DNA from: Chloroflexota bacterium
Lineage (GTDB): Bacteria; Chloroflexota; Anaerolineae; JAAEKA01
Length of the DNA stretch: 64,000 nt
Direction: 5' to 3'
Assembly (NCBI GenBank): GCA_034717495.1
Contig: JAYELL010000001.1
Location: forward strand, 156,981 to 220,980
The stretch's first letter is position 1, and the number at the start of each line of letters is the position of its first letter. Positions 27,634-37,273 of this stretch are shown here, one piece after another. The notes beneath the pieces are model-generated. The model worked only from the letters and a program-made list of their open reading frames with translations. It did no database searches and had not been told where the DNA came from. A program made the position numbers and the translations under genes.

Positions 27634-28389
27634 TCACCCGGCAGCGATGGCCCGTTTCACCACCCGCCATGCCCTGGCAGTGGCCTGCTGCAACTCCTCG
27701 GTACCGAAGGCTGGATTCCATGCCTGCCACAGCTCATCGCTGACGACCAGCAGGTTCGCCACCGACACGCCGCGAAAGCGCCCCAGCGCATACATTGCCG
27801 AGGTTTCCATATCAACGCCCAACACGCCTCGCGCGGCATACCCCTCGATGGTGCTGACCAGCTCGCGATAGGGCGCGTCGGTGGTCCACTGGGAACCCCG
27901 GTGGGTAACGCAACCTTCCCGCTCGGCAGCCGTTTCCAATCGATCCACCAGCGCTGGATCGGGCGCCAACGGCGTCCCTGGTGTCACGTAGTGCAGGGAG
28001 GTGCCTTCCTCGCTGAGGCAACTGGTGGGCAGCAAAATGTGGCCCACCGGCGCCGTTGGCTGCAGGCTGCCGGCCCATCCCAGGCCGAAGAAAGTTCGCG
28101 CGCCGCAGACAATCATCTCCTCCATGACCATGATTGTGCCTGGTGCGCCCACGGGCAGGTGGGCGATGGAAACCGGCCGGCCGTCGATCTGGCCCACGTA
28201 GAGCGGATTGCGCGCCTTGTAGGTCCAGTGTTCCGATGGCCGGGCGCTGATGTCGCCGGCAAAAAACTCAACAGCCTTGCGGCCCCAACAGACAACCACC
28301 GTGGGCGCGACGCCCAGGTCTTCGATCGAGATTCCGCGCCGATTCAGCGAGTATCTCACTGACATTTCGGGGGTAAAGCGTTCGGTCAT
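27634..28389 (-). CDS. Nucleoside phosphorylase (PNP/UDP family)
   Basis: A cytoplasmic enzyme of about 251 aa of the PNP_UDP_1 family, which splits nucleosides with phosphate into base and (deoxy)ribose 1-phosphate. Diagnostic features are GAPGTIMVMEEMIVCGA, FFGLGWAGSLQP, and GVDMETSAMYALG near residue 195, containing the Met-Glu that binds the ribose. ATG 28389 has AAGGA about eight bases upstream and is preferred over GTG 28404. Its product could feed DeoC, encoded elsewhere in the window. The specificity (purine or uridine) cannot be decided by eye. Confidence 0.88.
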   Translation of the reverse strand: MTERFTPEMSVRYSLNRRGISIEDLGVAPTVVVCWGRKAVEFFAGDISARPSEHWTYKARNPLYVGQIDGRPVSIAHLPVGAPGTIMVMEEMIVCGARTFFGLGWAGSLQPTAPVGHILLPTSCLSEEGTSLHYVTPGTPLAPDPALVDRLETAAEREGCVTHRGSQWTTDAPYRELVSTIEGYAARGVLGVDMETSAMYALGRFRGVSVANLLVVSDELWQAWNPAFGTEELQQATARAWRVVKRAIAAG

Positions 28390-28498
28390 GCTGTTTTCCT
28401 TCACGGTGAAATTTCCTGACCAGACCTGGTATGGATCGCAGACCTGTGCTGAACGTAGCCGAAGTGTGACGCCGATAAGCGCTGATCAATCAAACAGG

Positions 28499-28538
28499 AT
28501 CAGAGAAGATCAGCGAGAATCTGCGCCGAAGGTCTGCG
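28499..28538 (-). repeat. Dispersed repeat copy
   Basis: Inverted copy of the unit containing GCAGACCTTCGGCGCAGATT seen at 19277-19326, 19383-19432 and 54549-54617. It lies in the gap between the nucleoside phosphorylase start and the PBP stop. Confidence 0.75.
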
Positions 28539-28595
28539 AAAACAGCGGCCCTCTGCCCAGGTCTGCGGTTTCTTTGGGTCAGTGCTCGGCGGCGT

Positions 28596-31496
28596 CTAGT
28601 TTTCGCGCCAGACTACTGTATGGCAAGGGGGATCGCCATCGTTTCCCGGAAGGTGATCGATGACGACCGCAGCGCTTGTCTGGTTTCCTGATGCATCGAC
28701 GATGGTCAGTGTGTAGCGATTGGAAAAGTGGTTGAGGGGAAAGTCGAAGTGACCGAAATCGTCGCCACCGCTCTTGCTGACTGCGTCCGCCCGGTTGCCC
28801 CACTGGTCTTCCATGACGACGTGCACCCCTGCCACGGGGCCGCCCGCCGCGTTGAGCACCTGGCCGAGGATATAGTTGCCCGGGCACGAATGGTGGTGCT
28901 CAATCGGCTGGGCGAGAGAGTAGCTGCCCGAACCCGATCCAGACCAGATCGAAGCCACAGGAATAGCGTCTCCTCCAGGCAGAACGCCCACATTTGGATC
29001 CATTGCCGCTGCCATGTCAACCAACACCTGGATCGAGGGCTCACCCTTCGCAAGCATGAGGGCGAGGGCCCTGGGTGCGACCTCTCCCAACGCGTCGCAG
29101 GGGCCAAGATCCACCGCCGTGGGGTTGCGCAGGCTCCAGGCGGTGGCGTGCAGTCGCTCCCGGGCCAGATCCTCATCTACCTCAGACTGATTGCCATCGA
29201 CCGATCCTGCTGTCGGAATTGGCAACCCCGGCGCGTTGGGAAGGGTGAGCACCGCACGTGCAACTGCAGGTTCCGCCTGGCAGAAGGCAGTCCACCGGGA
29301 GCCTTCGCCCTGGTCGGCAAACACGGGTGCCGTTGGCACCAGGTCTACGCTGTCCGCCAGGGGACCCAGTTCAGACCCGGCCAGTTCGGCGATCTCCAAC
29401 CACTCCCGGGTGAACAGCTCGCCTCCCTCGCGGCAGGCTGCCCCCGGCGGGCATGCCGTGATCGCCGGTTCCGTTGGTTCATGCGGGTCAGGCCAGACCA
29501 GCACATCCTCCGGTTGGTTGAACTGCCAGCCCGTTTCGTCGAATGGTGCACCGATCCGCGCCATAAGAGCGGGGTCATCGACAACCCCCTCCATGAAATC
29601 ATGCCAGATGGGGGCCGCGCCTGTCAGGCCACTGGTGTCTTTCATGGGATGCCCATCGCTGTTACCGGCCCATACGCCGGCAACCAGATAGGGGGTGTAT
29701 CCCAGCGTCCAATTGTCTCGCCAGTCGCTGGTCGTGCCTGTTTTGGCAGCCGCAGGTTTGCTCAATTTGAGGGGGCTATTGTCGCTGAATGCCGGGGTGC
29801 GCGCAACATTGTCGCTGAGGATATCGGTCACCAGAAACGCGGCTGCCGGCGAGACCACCTGCTTCGGCTCGGTGGGCCCGTAGAGATCGACCACCTTTCC
29901 CTGGCTGTTGCGCATCGAGAGGACCGGTCTTGGCTCGACATAACGTCCACGGTTGGCCAGGGTTGAATAGGTCTTGGTCAGGTCCAACAAGGTCAACTCA
30001 CCGCCGCCCAGGGTGAGGCTGAGCCCATACCACTCGCTATCGCGTGTCAAACTGTCTGCACCCATGGCGCGGGCGTTTTCCAGCATGTTCTCCACGCCCG
30101 CCATGTCCAGCAGTTTCACCGCCGGGATGTTGTAGCTGTTGGCCAGGGCGCTGCGGGCGGTCACCGGGCCGTGGAAGATCTCGTCGTAGTTGGTCGGGGT
30201 GTAGACGTCGGTAGCGCTGACGGTGAAGGTAACCGGAATATCCCACAAGATCGTTGCCGGACTGATCAGGTTTTCGTCGAAGGCTGTAGCATAGAGGATA
30301 GGTTTGATGGCGCTGCCTGGCTGGCGCGGGCTGATTGCCACGTTGACCTGTCCGTCGATCTCCTTGTCGTCGAAGTCCGCGCTGCCCACCATGGCCAGGA
30401 TCTCGCCGGTTTGCGGCCGCGTGGCAACCAATGCACCGTTGGTCAGGTCGTGGCGAGGCTTCAGTTCGGCCACATTCTCCGCCACCACCGTCTGGGCCAG
30501 ATCCTGGAGTTTCAAATCGAGGGTCGTGGTGATCTGATAGCCACCGCGGCGGACAGCACCGTCGCCCAGCCGTTCATCCAGGGCTGTTTCCAGGTAGTGC
30601 AGGAAGTGGGGCGCACGATCCTCACCAGGGCCAGTATCGTCAATCAGATGGACTGGTTCATCGTAGGCGGGATTGGCCTCACTGGGCGTGAGGTAACCGT
30701 GGCGGACCATCAGATCGAGCACAACCCGCTGGCGCGCCCGGGCGCCGTCCAGGCTCTTAAAGAGATCGAAGTTGGCAGGCTGCTGCGGTATTCCCGCGAG
30801 CAGGGTTGCCTCGGCCAGTGTCAGATCTTTGGCCGGCTTTCCAAAATAGACTTGGGCGGCCGCCTCGGGACCATAGGCCAGGTGACCGTAGTTGGCCAGG
30901 TTCAGGTACATTTCCAGCACTTCATCCTTGCCGAAAAGCAGGCTCAGTTCCTGGGCAAGCCCCGCCTCCAGCATCTTGCGGTCCATCGTCTGGTCGTAGC
31001 GGTCGTCGGCGCCGAGGAAGAGGTTGCGCGCCAGTTGCATGGTAATGGTGGAGGCGCCCGAAACGATCTCACCTTCCTGGACATTTTGCATTGCAGCGCC
31101 GGCGATGCGGGCCGGATCGATACCGGCGTTGTTGTAGAAGGATGCATCCTCGGTGGCAATGGTCGCATCGATTAGGTCCTGAGATATCCTGTCAAGCGGA
31201 AGCCAGGTGCGGCGACCCTCCTCCCAGAACTCGCCCAACAGGTCACCGTGCCGGTCGGTGACGCGGGTGGTCTGAAACACCCGCGGTTCTGGCCCTGGCT
31301 GGTAACGCTGCAAATAGATTTCGACGGAACCAAGCACATCGGGCGCGGGCCGTTCCCCCAGCTGATTGGTCTGGACGCAAGCAGCCGCGAGTAGTGATAT
31401 CGACAGAATCCCCAACAGCAGCGACACCAGTCTTCTGGTTGTCAACTGTTTTCGCTCACGCCTGCTGTTTTTGCATTGCGTGTTATGGGAATCCAT
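28596..31496 (-). CDS. Class A penicillin-binding protein (PBP1A-like)
   Basis: A bifunctional peptidoglycan synthase of about 966 aa. After a cytoplasmic Arg/Lys-rich start and a membrane helix (about 22-40) comes a GT51 glycosyltransferase domain (ATEDASFYNNAGIDP with catalytic Glu; STITMQLARNLFLG). It is followed by a transpeptidase domain with all three motifs: SAIK (in RQPGSAIKPILY), SYN (ANSYNIPA) and KTGTT. It has a long C-terminal extension of about 330 aa with a beta-sandwich-like end (GQVLNAAGGPVAGVHVVM). ATG 31496 is preceded by GAAGGGAAGAG. The gene follows mltG by 70 bases on the same strand, so polymerisation and chain-termination enzymes are co-expressed. Confidence 0.92.
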   Translation of the reverse strand: MDSHNTQCKNSRRERKQLTTRRLVSLLLGILSISLLAAACVQTNQLGERPAPDVLGSVEIYLQRYQPGPEPRVFQTTRVTDRHGDLLGEFWEEGRRTWLPLDRISQDLIDATIATEDASFYNNAGIDPARIAGAAMQNVQEGEIVSGASTITMQLARNLFLGADDRYDQTMDRKMLEAGLAQELSLLFGKDEVLEMYLNLANYGHLAYGPEAAAQVYFGKPAKDLTLAEATLLAGIPQQPANFDLFKSLDGARARQRVVLDLMVRHGYLTPSEANPAYDEPVHLIDDTGPGEDRAPHFLHYLETALDERLGDGAVRRGGYQITTTLDLKLQDLAQTVVAENVAELKPRHDLTNGALVATRPQTGEILAMVGSADFDDKEIDGQVNVAISPRQPGSAIKPILYATAFDENLISPATILWDIPVTFTVSATDVYTPTNYDEIFHGPVTARSALANSYNIPAVKLLDMAGVENMLENARAMGADSLTRDSEWYGLSLTLGGGELTLLDLTKTYSTLANRGRYVEPRPVLSMRNSQGKVVDLYGPTEPKQVVSPAAAFLVTDILSDNVARTPAFSDNSPLKLSKPAAAKTGTTSDWRDNWTLGYTPYLVAGVWAGNSDGHPMKDTSGLTGAAPIWHDFMEGVVDDPALMARIGAPFDETGWQFNQPEDVLVWPDPHEPTEPAITACPPGAACREGGELFTREWLEIAELAGSELGPLADSVDLVPTAPVFADQGEGSRWTAFCQAEPAVARAVLTLPNAPGLPIPTAGSVDGNQSEVDEDLARERLHATAWSLRNPTAVDLGPCDALGEVAPRALALMLAKGEPSIQVLVDMAAAMDPNVGVLPGGDAIPVASIWSGSGSGSYSLAQPIEHHHSCPGNYILGQVLNAAGGPVAGVHVVMEDQWGNRADAVSKSGGDDFGHFDFPLNHFSNRYTLTIVDASGNQTSAAVVIDHLPGNDGDPPCHTVVWREN

Positions 31497-31566
31497 TCGG
31501 GTGCTCTTCCCTTCTGCCGTTAACAATTGATCGTTGACCACTGACAATTGACCATTAGCAAGTTCG

Positions 31567-32715
31567 TTACTGACTTTGATAGCGGCGAACGTTTTCCAGA
31601 TGATCGTCATAGGTGCGGCTGAACACATGCCGGCCAGTGCCGCCCGGTTCGGCGACGAAGAAGAGAAAATCATGCTCCTCGGGATGGAGCACCGCCTCGA
31701 TGCTGGCCAGACCCGGTGCCGCGATGGGACCTGGCGGCAGCCCTTCGTAGAGGTAGGTGTTGTATTGGCTGTCAACCCCTTTGTATTCGGAGAGGTAGAC
31801 CGGCGTTTTCCACCACTGGCCCGAATCTGGCTGGTAGCCCATCGCATACTGTACGGTAGGATCCGCCTCAAGCCGCTTTCCAATGTCCAGTCGGTTGAGA
31901 TAGACGCCGGCAATCGCGGGGCGTTCCTCATCCAGGACCGCCTCTCGCTCGACGATGCTTGCCAGGGTCAATACGTCGTGCAGTTCCATGGCCGTCGCTC
32001 CTGAGGCCACGGCGTCCCAATAAACCGGCATCACCCGCGCGCCGAATTCGTCCAGTTGGCGGCCCAACAGATCGGCCACCGTGGCGTTTTCGGCAAAAAT
32101 TTCGTAAGAACTGGGGAAGAGATAGCCTTCCAGGCTGGCTCCGGCCGGCAGGAAAGCAAGGAAATCGTAGCTGCCTCGCCGATTGTCGTCAAGGATACTC
32201 AGGTCGGCGGCGCTGGCTGCCCGCCGGTACTCGGCACCATTCATGCCACCTCGTTGACTGAGATAATCGGCGGCCTGCTCCAGCCGCCAGCCTTCAGGAA
32301 TCCTGACGGTAATGCCAGGCGCAAGGGCCTCTTGCAGGGCCTCAGCGATCTCTACCGGGGTCATGTGGGGGCTCAACAGGAACGATCCCGCCTCCAGTTT
32401 CCTTGCCAGCCCCGTCGAACGTACGTAGGCCTCAAAAAGCAGGGCATCGTTGATCAGGCCTTCTTCCTGCAGTTTCTGCGCGATGGCTTTGGCTGGCGTA
32501 CCCGGTTCGATCAAAAAGGTCTGCGGGGCTGCTTGCTCGCTCCTGGCCCGGTGTAGATGTTCCTGGTTGGCCTCCAGGTAGACTCCCAAGGCGGAATCGC
32601 TGGAACACCCCATCAACGCGAGTCCCAGCAGAATCACCACGAGAAGGAGGGTGATCGATCTGGTCCGACTATCCAGTGCGCGCATATCCTGCAGTGATGT
32701 GTTCGTTGTTATCAT
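31567..32715 (-). CDS. mltG: Endolytic transglycosylase MltG
   Basis: A YceG/MltG family protein of about 382 aa that cuts nascent glycan strands and so sets their length. Visible are the LysM-like N-terminal part ([22 protein letters not shown]), the catalytic Glu in [11 protein letters not shown], and the family signatures [20 protein letters not shown] and [17 protein letters not shown]. The N-terminal helix ends in LALMGC, which reads as a lipobox; most MltG proteins use a plain membrane anchor. Start chosen at ATG 32715; ATG 32685 is possible. The class A PBP follows 70 bases on. Confidence 0.93.
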   Translation of the reverse strand: MITTNTSLQDMRALDSRTRSITLLLVVILLGLALMGCSSDSALGVYLEANQEHLHRARSEQAAPQTFLIEPGTPAKAIAQKLQEEGLINDALLFEAYVRSTGLARKLEAGSFLLSPHMTPVEIAEALQEALAPGITVRIPEGWRLEQAADYLSQRGGMNGAEYRRAASAADLSILDDNRRGSYDFLAFLPAGASLEGYLFPSSYEIFAENATVADLLGRQLDEFGARVMPVYWDAVASGATAMELHDVLTLASIVEREAVLDEERPAIAGVYLNRLDIGKRLEADPTVQYAMGYQPDSGQWWKTPVYLSEYKGVDSQYNTYLYEGLPPGPIAAPGLASIEAVLHPEEHDFLFFVAEPGGTGRHVFSRTYDDHLENVRRYQSQ

Positions 32716-32784
32716 CGATATCACGCTGCTTCCATGAAAAATGTTCAGGATAACGAAAAGACAATGACCTGGCCTGGTACCGGC

Positions 32785-32813
32785 ATTATACCCGATTGCA
32801 GCCCTGGAGGAAA
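32785..32813 (-). promoter_or_regulatory. Promoter candidate for mltG-PBP operon
   Basis: Minus-strand TATAAT at 32790-32785 with TTTCCT 17 bases upstream. It lies about 70 bases before the mltG start. The -10 is perfect, the -35 weak. Confidence 0.4.
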
Positions 32814-32981
32814 CTTGAATCTTCCCTGCGCGCATGGTCCTTTGTCCCGAGGCTCGAAGGAACATCGACACCAGATTATCGAGGCATGAGGCCTGGCGCT
32901 GCTTGCTGGTAAACGGGACCTGTGCTACCCTTGCCCAAGAGGGAACTGACAGGTGCATGCACGTATGAAGGAGGTGAAGTC

Positions 32982-33521
32982 GTGGCCGAACTTTCAAATC
33001 TGAAGATGCGATCGGAACTCTATTACTATGTTGCAAACGTTACCGCCGTTTATGACGGCGATACTGTTACCGTCGACCTGGACTTGGGGCTGGGTGTCTG
33101 GCGAAAGAACCAGAAGATCCGCCTTTGGAAGATCAATGCCCCGGAAGTACGAGGGCCGGAACGTACGGAGGGCCTGGTGGTCCGCGATTATGTGCGTGGG
33201 CTTGTCCACGGCAAGACCCTTCTGTTGCGAACGATTCTGGACAAGCGAGGCGCGGATAAGACGGGCAAGTTTGGGCGCCTGCTGGGCGAAATCCTTGTCG
33301 ACACAGGCGATGATGAGTCGCTCAACGTGAATCAGCATCTTCTGGATGAAGGCATGGTCCTGCCCATGACCGAAGGCGGGGCTGCGGCCGCTGCGCCGGG
33401 TCTGACCAGAGCCCCCGAGGCTATTGCCTGTCCCTACTGCGGGGAGATCCGGGCGGTCGATCCAGCCACACGCCTGGTCGAGGTTTGCCCCAACTGTCTC
33501 GACGGACCCTACGAGTACTAA
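32982..33521 (+). CDS. Thermonuclease-like (SNase) domain protein with C-terminal zinc ribbon
   Basis: A 179-aa protein. Residues about 15-125 form an SNase-type OB-fold: [10 protein letters not shown] (metal-binding Asp), [13 protein letters not shown], and FGRLLGEI with the second catalytic-type Arg. In the staphylococcal enzyme the second motif has Asp at the position that is Asn here (NAPE), a common variant that may alter calcium binding. The C-terminal 40 aa hold a zinc ribbon, CPYCGE...CPNCLD. GTG 32982 is chosen because AGGAGGT lies six bases upstream; the open frame extends to GTG 32922. No signal peptide is present, so it is probably cytoplasmic, unlike the secreted nucleases. Confidence 0.82.
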   Translation: MAELSNLKMRSELYYYVANVTAVYDGDTVTVDLDLGLGVWRKNQKIRLWKINAPEVRGPERTEGLVVRDYVRGLVHGKTLLLRTILDKRGADKTGKFGRLLGEILVDTGDDESLNVNQHLLDEGMVLPMTEGGAAAAAPGLTRAPEAIACPYCGEIRAVDPATRLVEVCPNCLDGPYEY

Positions 33522-33664
33522 TTCGGTTGACATAAAACGTGCCTGGTTGCGGCGAATCTCCACACGGCACTTGCGGCGGGCTCAGTCATGAGACCGGCCC
33601 CAGCAGGGTAGACAAGACTTTCTTCGGTTTGATTCGCGGAATGCTCCCACGTTCAGGGTGTCCC

Positions 33665-35083
33665 ATGCGGAACCTTCACCGACTGCTGTCAGGGCTTGTT
33701 CTGGTGGCTCTGACTCTGGTATTGACGGGGATGATGGCGGGACCTGCCTCCGCGGCCGGCGTCGTGGGGAACGGCACGCCCGGCAGCTGCACGGCTAGTG
33801 CGCTAGAGTCTGCCCTCACAGGTGGCGGCCTGGTCACATTCGACTGTGGTCCTGCTCCTCACACCATCACAGCGTGGAATCTATTGATTTCGGATGACAC
33901 GACAATCGACGGCGGGGGGCTGATCACCATCGATGGCGGTGGATTCGGGGGCGTACTGTTTGTTGGACAAGGCACAACCCTGAACCTGCAGAACATCACG
34001 ATAAGCGGAGGTTCTGGCTCGGTTTCAGGTGGCGTTTACAACGACTCTGGGACGGTTACTGTTCAAAGCAGCAGGATTACTGGCAATACAGCCAGCCATG
34101 ACACCTTTGGGGGTGGCGGTATTACCAGCGCCGGCGAGGCGTCCATGCTGACGGTGCAGAACAGCACCATCTCCGGCAATTCAGGGGGCAACAGCGGGGG
34201 CATCTTCAACCAGGGCACGCTGACGGTGATCAACAGTGTGCTTTCGGGCAATACCGGCGGTTTTCGCGGTGGGGCGATCTTCAATAGTAGGACCGCACTG
34301 GTCGAGGCCAGTACCCTGGCCGGCAACACGAACGACCTGGGTGGCGGCATTTTCAACCAGGGCACGCTGACGGTGATAAACAGCACTTTGTTTGGCAACA
34401 GCGGTTCCAGCGGTGGCGGCGCTCTGTTCGAGGTGGGAGGCGGGGCGATGATCAGTAACAGCACTGTCTCGGCCAATACGGGCGGCGGTATCTCTAATCA
34501 GTTTGGCGTGGTGACTGTCAGGAACAGCATCGTTGCGCAGCAGGCCAGCGAAGTGGATTGCTTCAACGACTCCGGCGCTATTGTCTCAGAGGGTTACAAT
34601 ATCGAGAGCGCCATCAGTTGCAGTTTCACCAGCACGGGGGATCAACAGGGGGTGCTGGCCAGCGACCTGAAACTGGGCACCCTGGCGGACAACGGCGGCC
34701 CGACCCAAACCCAGGCGCTCGCCGAAGGCAGTGTGGCAATCGACCACATTCCGGCTGACGTTTCGGAGGCAAACGGTTGCGGTAGCACCGTCGTGGTCGA
34801 CCAGCGGGGCGAACCGCGGCCGGCCAATGGCGACGGAAACGCCGGGGCAGCCTGCGATGTCGGCGCCTTCGAGGTGCAACCTCCCTGCAACGGCTCAACT
34901 GATGTCAATGGCGACGGTGTCGTCGATATCGTGGATGTACAGCGGGTGGCAGGCGACTGGAACAATCCCGCTTTCAATCCCTGCCACGATGTTTCTGAGG
35001 ATGGCCAGGTGACCACCGACGATATCATCATGGTAGCCCTCGACTGGGGCAGTGTTTTCCTTGATTCTCGCACGGAAAAATGA
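33665..35083 (+). CDS. Secreted right-handed beta-helix protein, choice-of-anchor Q, dockerin-like C-terminus
   Basis: An exported protein of about 472 aa. It has a signal peptide (about 1-29, ending ASA/AG), then a right-handed beta-helix built of short turns rich in G, N, S and T (STISGNSGGNSGGIFNQGTLTVINS). A choice-of-anchor Q type segment follows (LADNGGPTQTQALAEGS, then RGEPRPANGDGNAGAACDVGAFE). The end carries a dockerin-like pair of calcium loops (DVNGDGVVDIVDVQRV and DVSEDGQVTTDDIIMVALDW). It is likely surface-exposed and possibly adhesive or carbohydrate-related. ATG 33665 is the start that gives a normal signal peptide; upstream in-frame codons add a non-signal extension. Confidence 0.82.
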   Translation: MRNLHRLLSGLVLVALTLVLTGMMAGPASAAGVVGNGTPGSCTASALESALTGGGLVTFDCGPAPHTITAWNLLISDDTTIDGGGLITIDGGGFGGVLFVGQGTTLNLQNITISGGSGSVSGGVYNDSGTVTVQSSRITGNTASHDTFGGGGITSAGEASMLTVQNSTISGNSGGNSGGIFNQGTLTVINSVLSGNTGGFRGGAIFNSRTALVEASTLAGNTNDLGGGIFNQGTLTVINSTLFGNSGSSGGGALFEVGGGAMISNSTVSANTGGGISNQFGVVTVRNSIVAQQASEVDCFNDSGAIVSEGYNIESAISCSFTSTGDQQGVLASDLKLGTLADNGGPTQTQALAEGSVAIDHIPADVSEANGCGSTVVVDQRGEPRPANGDGNAGAACDVGAFEVQPPCNGSTDVNGDGVVDIVDVQRVAGDWNNPAFNPCHDVSEDGQVTTDDIIMVALDWGSVFLDSRTEK

Positions 35084-35089
35084 TAAAAT
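35061..35089 (+). promoter_or_regulatory. Promoter for the 63-aa Cys-rich protein
   Basis: TTGATT (35061-35066), a 17-base spacer and TAAAAT (35084-35089), overlapping the 3' end of the beta-helix gene and about 58 bases before the next start codon. Confidence 0.5.
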
Positions 35090-35147
35090 GGGGATAGGCC
35101 TGTGGGCGCCTGTTCACAGGGACCAACTGCACTGCAGGAGGTGTATC

Positions 35148-35339
35148 ATGACACGCGTTGCCAATACCAACCTGGTCGTCTGCGACGGTTGCGGAGTCGA
35201 GATCACCTGGGCACCGGTGGTCGTCGAAGGCCAGACCTATTGTTGTCGCGACTGTGCCGAGGGCCGTGTCTGCCAGTGCGACTATCCGCCCGAGGAACGA
35301 TCCAAGACAGAGCCTGAGGCGAGCCACGCGCCTCAGTAG
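35148..35339 (+). CDS. Small Cys-rich metal-binding protein
   Basis: A 63-aa protein with six cysteines in CDGCG, CCRDC and CQC groups around a VVVEGQTYCC turn, resembling small metallothionein-like or zinc-finger proteins. An excellent AGGAGGTG sits six bases before ATG 35148, and a promoter lies just upstream, so it is likely a real, independently expressed gene. No signal peptide or membrane helix. Function unknown; metal binding is inferred from the cysteines. Confidence 0.75.
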   Translation: MTRVANTNLVVCDGCGVEITWAPVVVEGQTYCCRDCAEGRVCQCDYPPEERSKTEPEASHAPQ

Positions 35340-35421
35340 GAATAAGTCAGTTGACAATGATCGGGGGTTGTGATCTCGCGCCTGCCCACGGCGTGTCGAG
35401 GGGCGAAGTCGAACCTGTTGT

Positions 35422-36294
35422 CTAGCGGCCGCCCATGCCGGAAAGGGTAATTCCCTGTACAAACCATTTCTGCGCCAGGATGTAGATCGCCAGCACCGGC
35501 AATAACGCGATCACCGAACCGGCCATGAGCAGGTGCCACTCAGTGCTGTATTGTCCCTGGAACGAGCTAAGGCCGACCGGGATAGTGCGCATCGATTCAC
35601 TGTTGGTGATCACCAATGGCCACAGAAAGTCATTCCAACTGGCCAGAAAGTTGAAAATTGCCAGCGTCGCCAGAACCGGCCCGCTCAGGGGAACGATGAT
35701 TTGCAGCCAGATGCGAAACGAGGAGGCGCCATCCATGCGGGCCGCTTCATCCAATTCCTTGGGAATACCAAGATAATACTGCCGTAATAGAAAGGTGCTG
35801 AAGGCACTGAAAGCGCCTGGCAGGATCAGAGCCAGATAGCTGTTGTACCAGCCCAACTCCCGCACCAGGATGAAATTGGGGATCATGGTGACTTGAAAGG
35901 GGATCATCAGGGTGGCAAGGTAGATCAGGAAGAGAGGGTCGCGACCCTTGAAGCGTAGCCGGGCGAAGGCGAAGGCTGCCAGCGAGGCTGTCAATATCTG
36001 GATGAAGGTCGTGCTGATCGCGACAACGAGGCTGTTGAAGTAAAAACGTGCAAAAGGCACCGCCGTGAAGGTGTCGAAATAGTTCTGCAGCGAGACCTCA
36101 TTCAGATCAAAGGAGCGCTGGAAGAAAGCTTCTTTGGGAAAGAGAGACACCAGCAACATAACGGCGAATGGCGCCAGCATGATGAAGCTGCCGGCGATCA
36201 GGAGGATATGCAGCCCAATGTTCCTGAGCCGTTTCTTTCCGGCAGCCCGACGCCTGCTCTGCGCCACACCGGTTGATTGGCTGGTTGTCACCAT
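35422..36294 (-). CDS. Carbohydrate ABC transporter permease (MalG-type)
   Basis: A 290-aa inner-membrane permease with six hydrophobic helices and the EAA coupling loop (ELDEAARMDGASSFRIWLQIIVPLSGPVL). It has the C-terminal TLSGMGGR ending typical of the MalG/CUT1 family. It is the last gene of the minus-strand sugar-uptake operon, 40 bases after the MalF-type permease. No ATPase gene is in the window, as is common where one ATPase serves several CUT1 systems. Confidence 0.94.
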   Translation of the reverse strand: MVTTSQSTGVAQSRRRAAGKKRLRNIGLHILLIAGSFIMLAPFAVMLLVSLFPKEAFFQRSFDLNEVSLQNYFDTFTAVPFARFYFNSLVVAISTTFIQILTASLAAFAFARLRFKGRDPLFLIYLATLMIPFQVTMIPNFILVRELGWYNSYLALILPGAFSAFSTFLLRQYYLGIPKELDEAARMDGASSFRIWLQIIVPLSGPVLATLAIFNFLASWNDFLWPLVITNSESMRTIPVGLSSFQGQYSTEWHLLMAGSVIALLPVLAIYILAQKWFVQGITLSGMGGR

Positions 36295-36334
36295 GATCAG
36301 TAGATCGCGCCCGCGACCGTCGGCCGCGGCTGCT

Positions 36335-37273
36335 CTAGTCCATTTCCTGATGAACCCAGCGGTTTTGAAGCCGGGTCTGTATCAGCGTGAAGATGAAGAT
36401 GAAAGCGAAGAGGAACCAGGCAACGGCCGATGCCTTGCCCATGCGTCCCCATTCGAAGGCGTTCTGAAAAATGTAGTAGACCACGGTCAAGGAGGACTGA
36501 GCAGGCCCACCCCGGGTCATGGTGTAGGGCTCGGCGAAGAGCTGAAAGGCCCCGATCATCTGGAAGATGAAGAGGAAAAAGGTCGTTGGACTCACCATGG
36601 GGATGGTCACATGGCGGAAGCGTTGCCAGGCACTGGCGCCGTCCACGCTGGCCGCGTCATAGAGGGATTGGGGCACACCCTGCAGGGCCGCCAGATAGAC
36701 GACCATCGTAAAACCGGTGTTCTTCCAGAGGGTCAACAGCACGACGGCAGGTTTCGACCATCTGGTGCTGGTGAGCCAGTCAGGTGGCTGGATCGGTAGG
36801 CCGGTTACCTCCGCCATTTTCCAGATGAGGGCAGCCAGCGGTCCAAAATTCCGGTTAAGGACGAAGGTGAAGACGATGGCCCCGGCGACGATTGTGGTGA
36901 CCACAGGCATGAAGTAGATGACGCGATAGGCCAACACTCCCCGGATTGCCTGGTTCAACGCGACGGCCAGTAGCAACCCCAACGCCAACTGTAAGGGCAC
37001 GATGGTGACCATGAAGAACAAGGTGTTTACCAGCACCTTGCGGAAAACTCGGTCGGTCGTAATCAACTGGATATAGTTGGCTAACCCGACAAACTCGGGC
37101 GGGCGCAACAGGTTCCACTTGACAAAACTTAGGCCGAAGGAGGAAACTACCGCCAGCACGACGAATACCAGGAATCCGACGAAACTGGGCAGCAAAAAAA
37201 GATAGCCCTCCCATTGCTGGTCGGGCTTCCAGCGAAACCAACGACGTTTTTTAGGTGCTTGTATTGTCGTCAA
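36335..37273 (-). CDS. Carbohydrate ABC transporter permease (MalF-type)
   Basis: A 312-aa permease with six hydrophobic helices and an EAA loop (QSLYDAASVDGASAWQRFRHVTIPMVSP). It pairs with the MalG-type protein to form the membrane channel of a CUT1 sugar importer. The start is TTG 37273 with no strong ribosome binding site; upstream lies a 479-base repeat region with two large stem-loops that separates it from the binding-protein gene. The sugar is unknown; the linked glycosidase suggests an alpha- or beta-glucoside or oligosaccharide. Confidence 0.92.
   Translation of the reverse strand: MTTIQAPKKRRWFRWKPDQQWEGYLFLLPSFVGFLVFVVLAVVSSFGLSFVKWNLLRPPEFVGLANYIQLITTDRVFRKVLVNTLFFMVTIVPLQLALGLLLAVALNQAIRGVLAYRVIYFMPVVTTIVAGAIVFTFVLNRNFGPLAALIWKMAEVTGLPIQPPDWLTSTRWSKPAVVLLTLWKNTGFTMVVYLAALQGVPQSLYDAASVDGASAWQRFRHVTIPMVSPTTFFLFIFQMIGAFQLFAEPYTMTRGGPAQSSLTVVYYIFQNAFEWGRMGKASAVAWFLFAFIFIFTLIQTRLQNRWVHQEMD

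Noticed and set aside
33527..33555. Promoter at TTGACA upstream of the beta-helix gene
   Set aside because: There is no -10-like sequence at 16-18 bases downstream; the hexamer alone is not enough.
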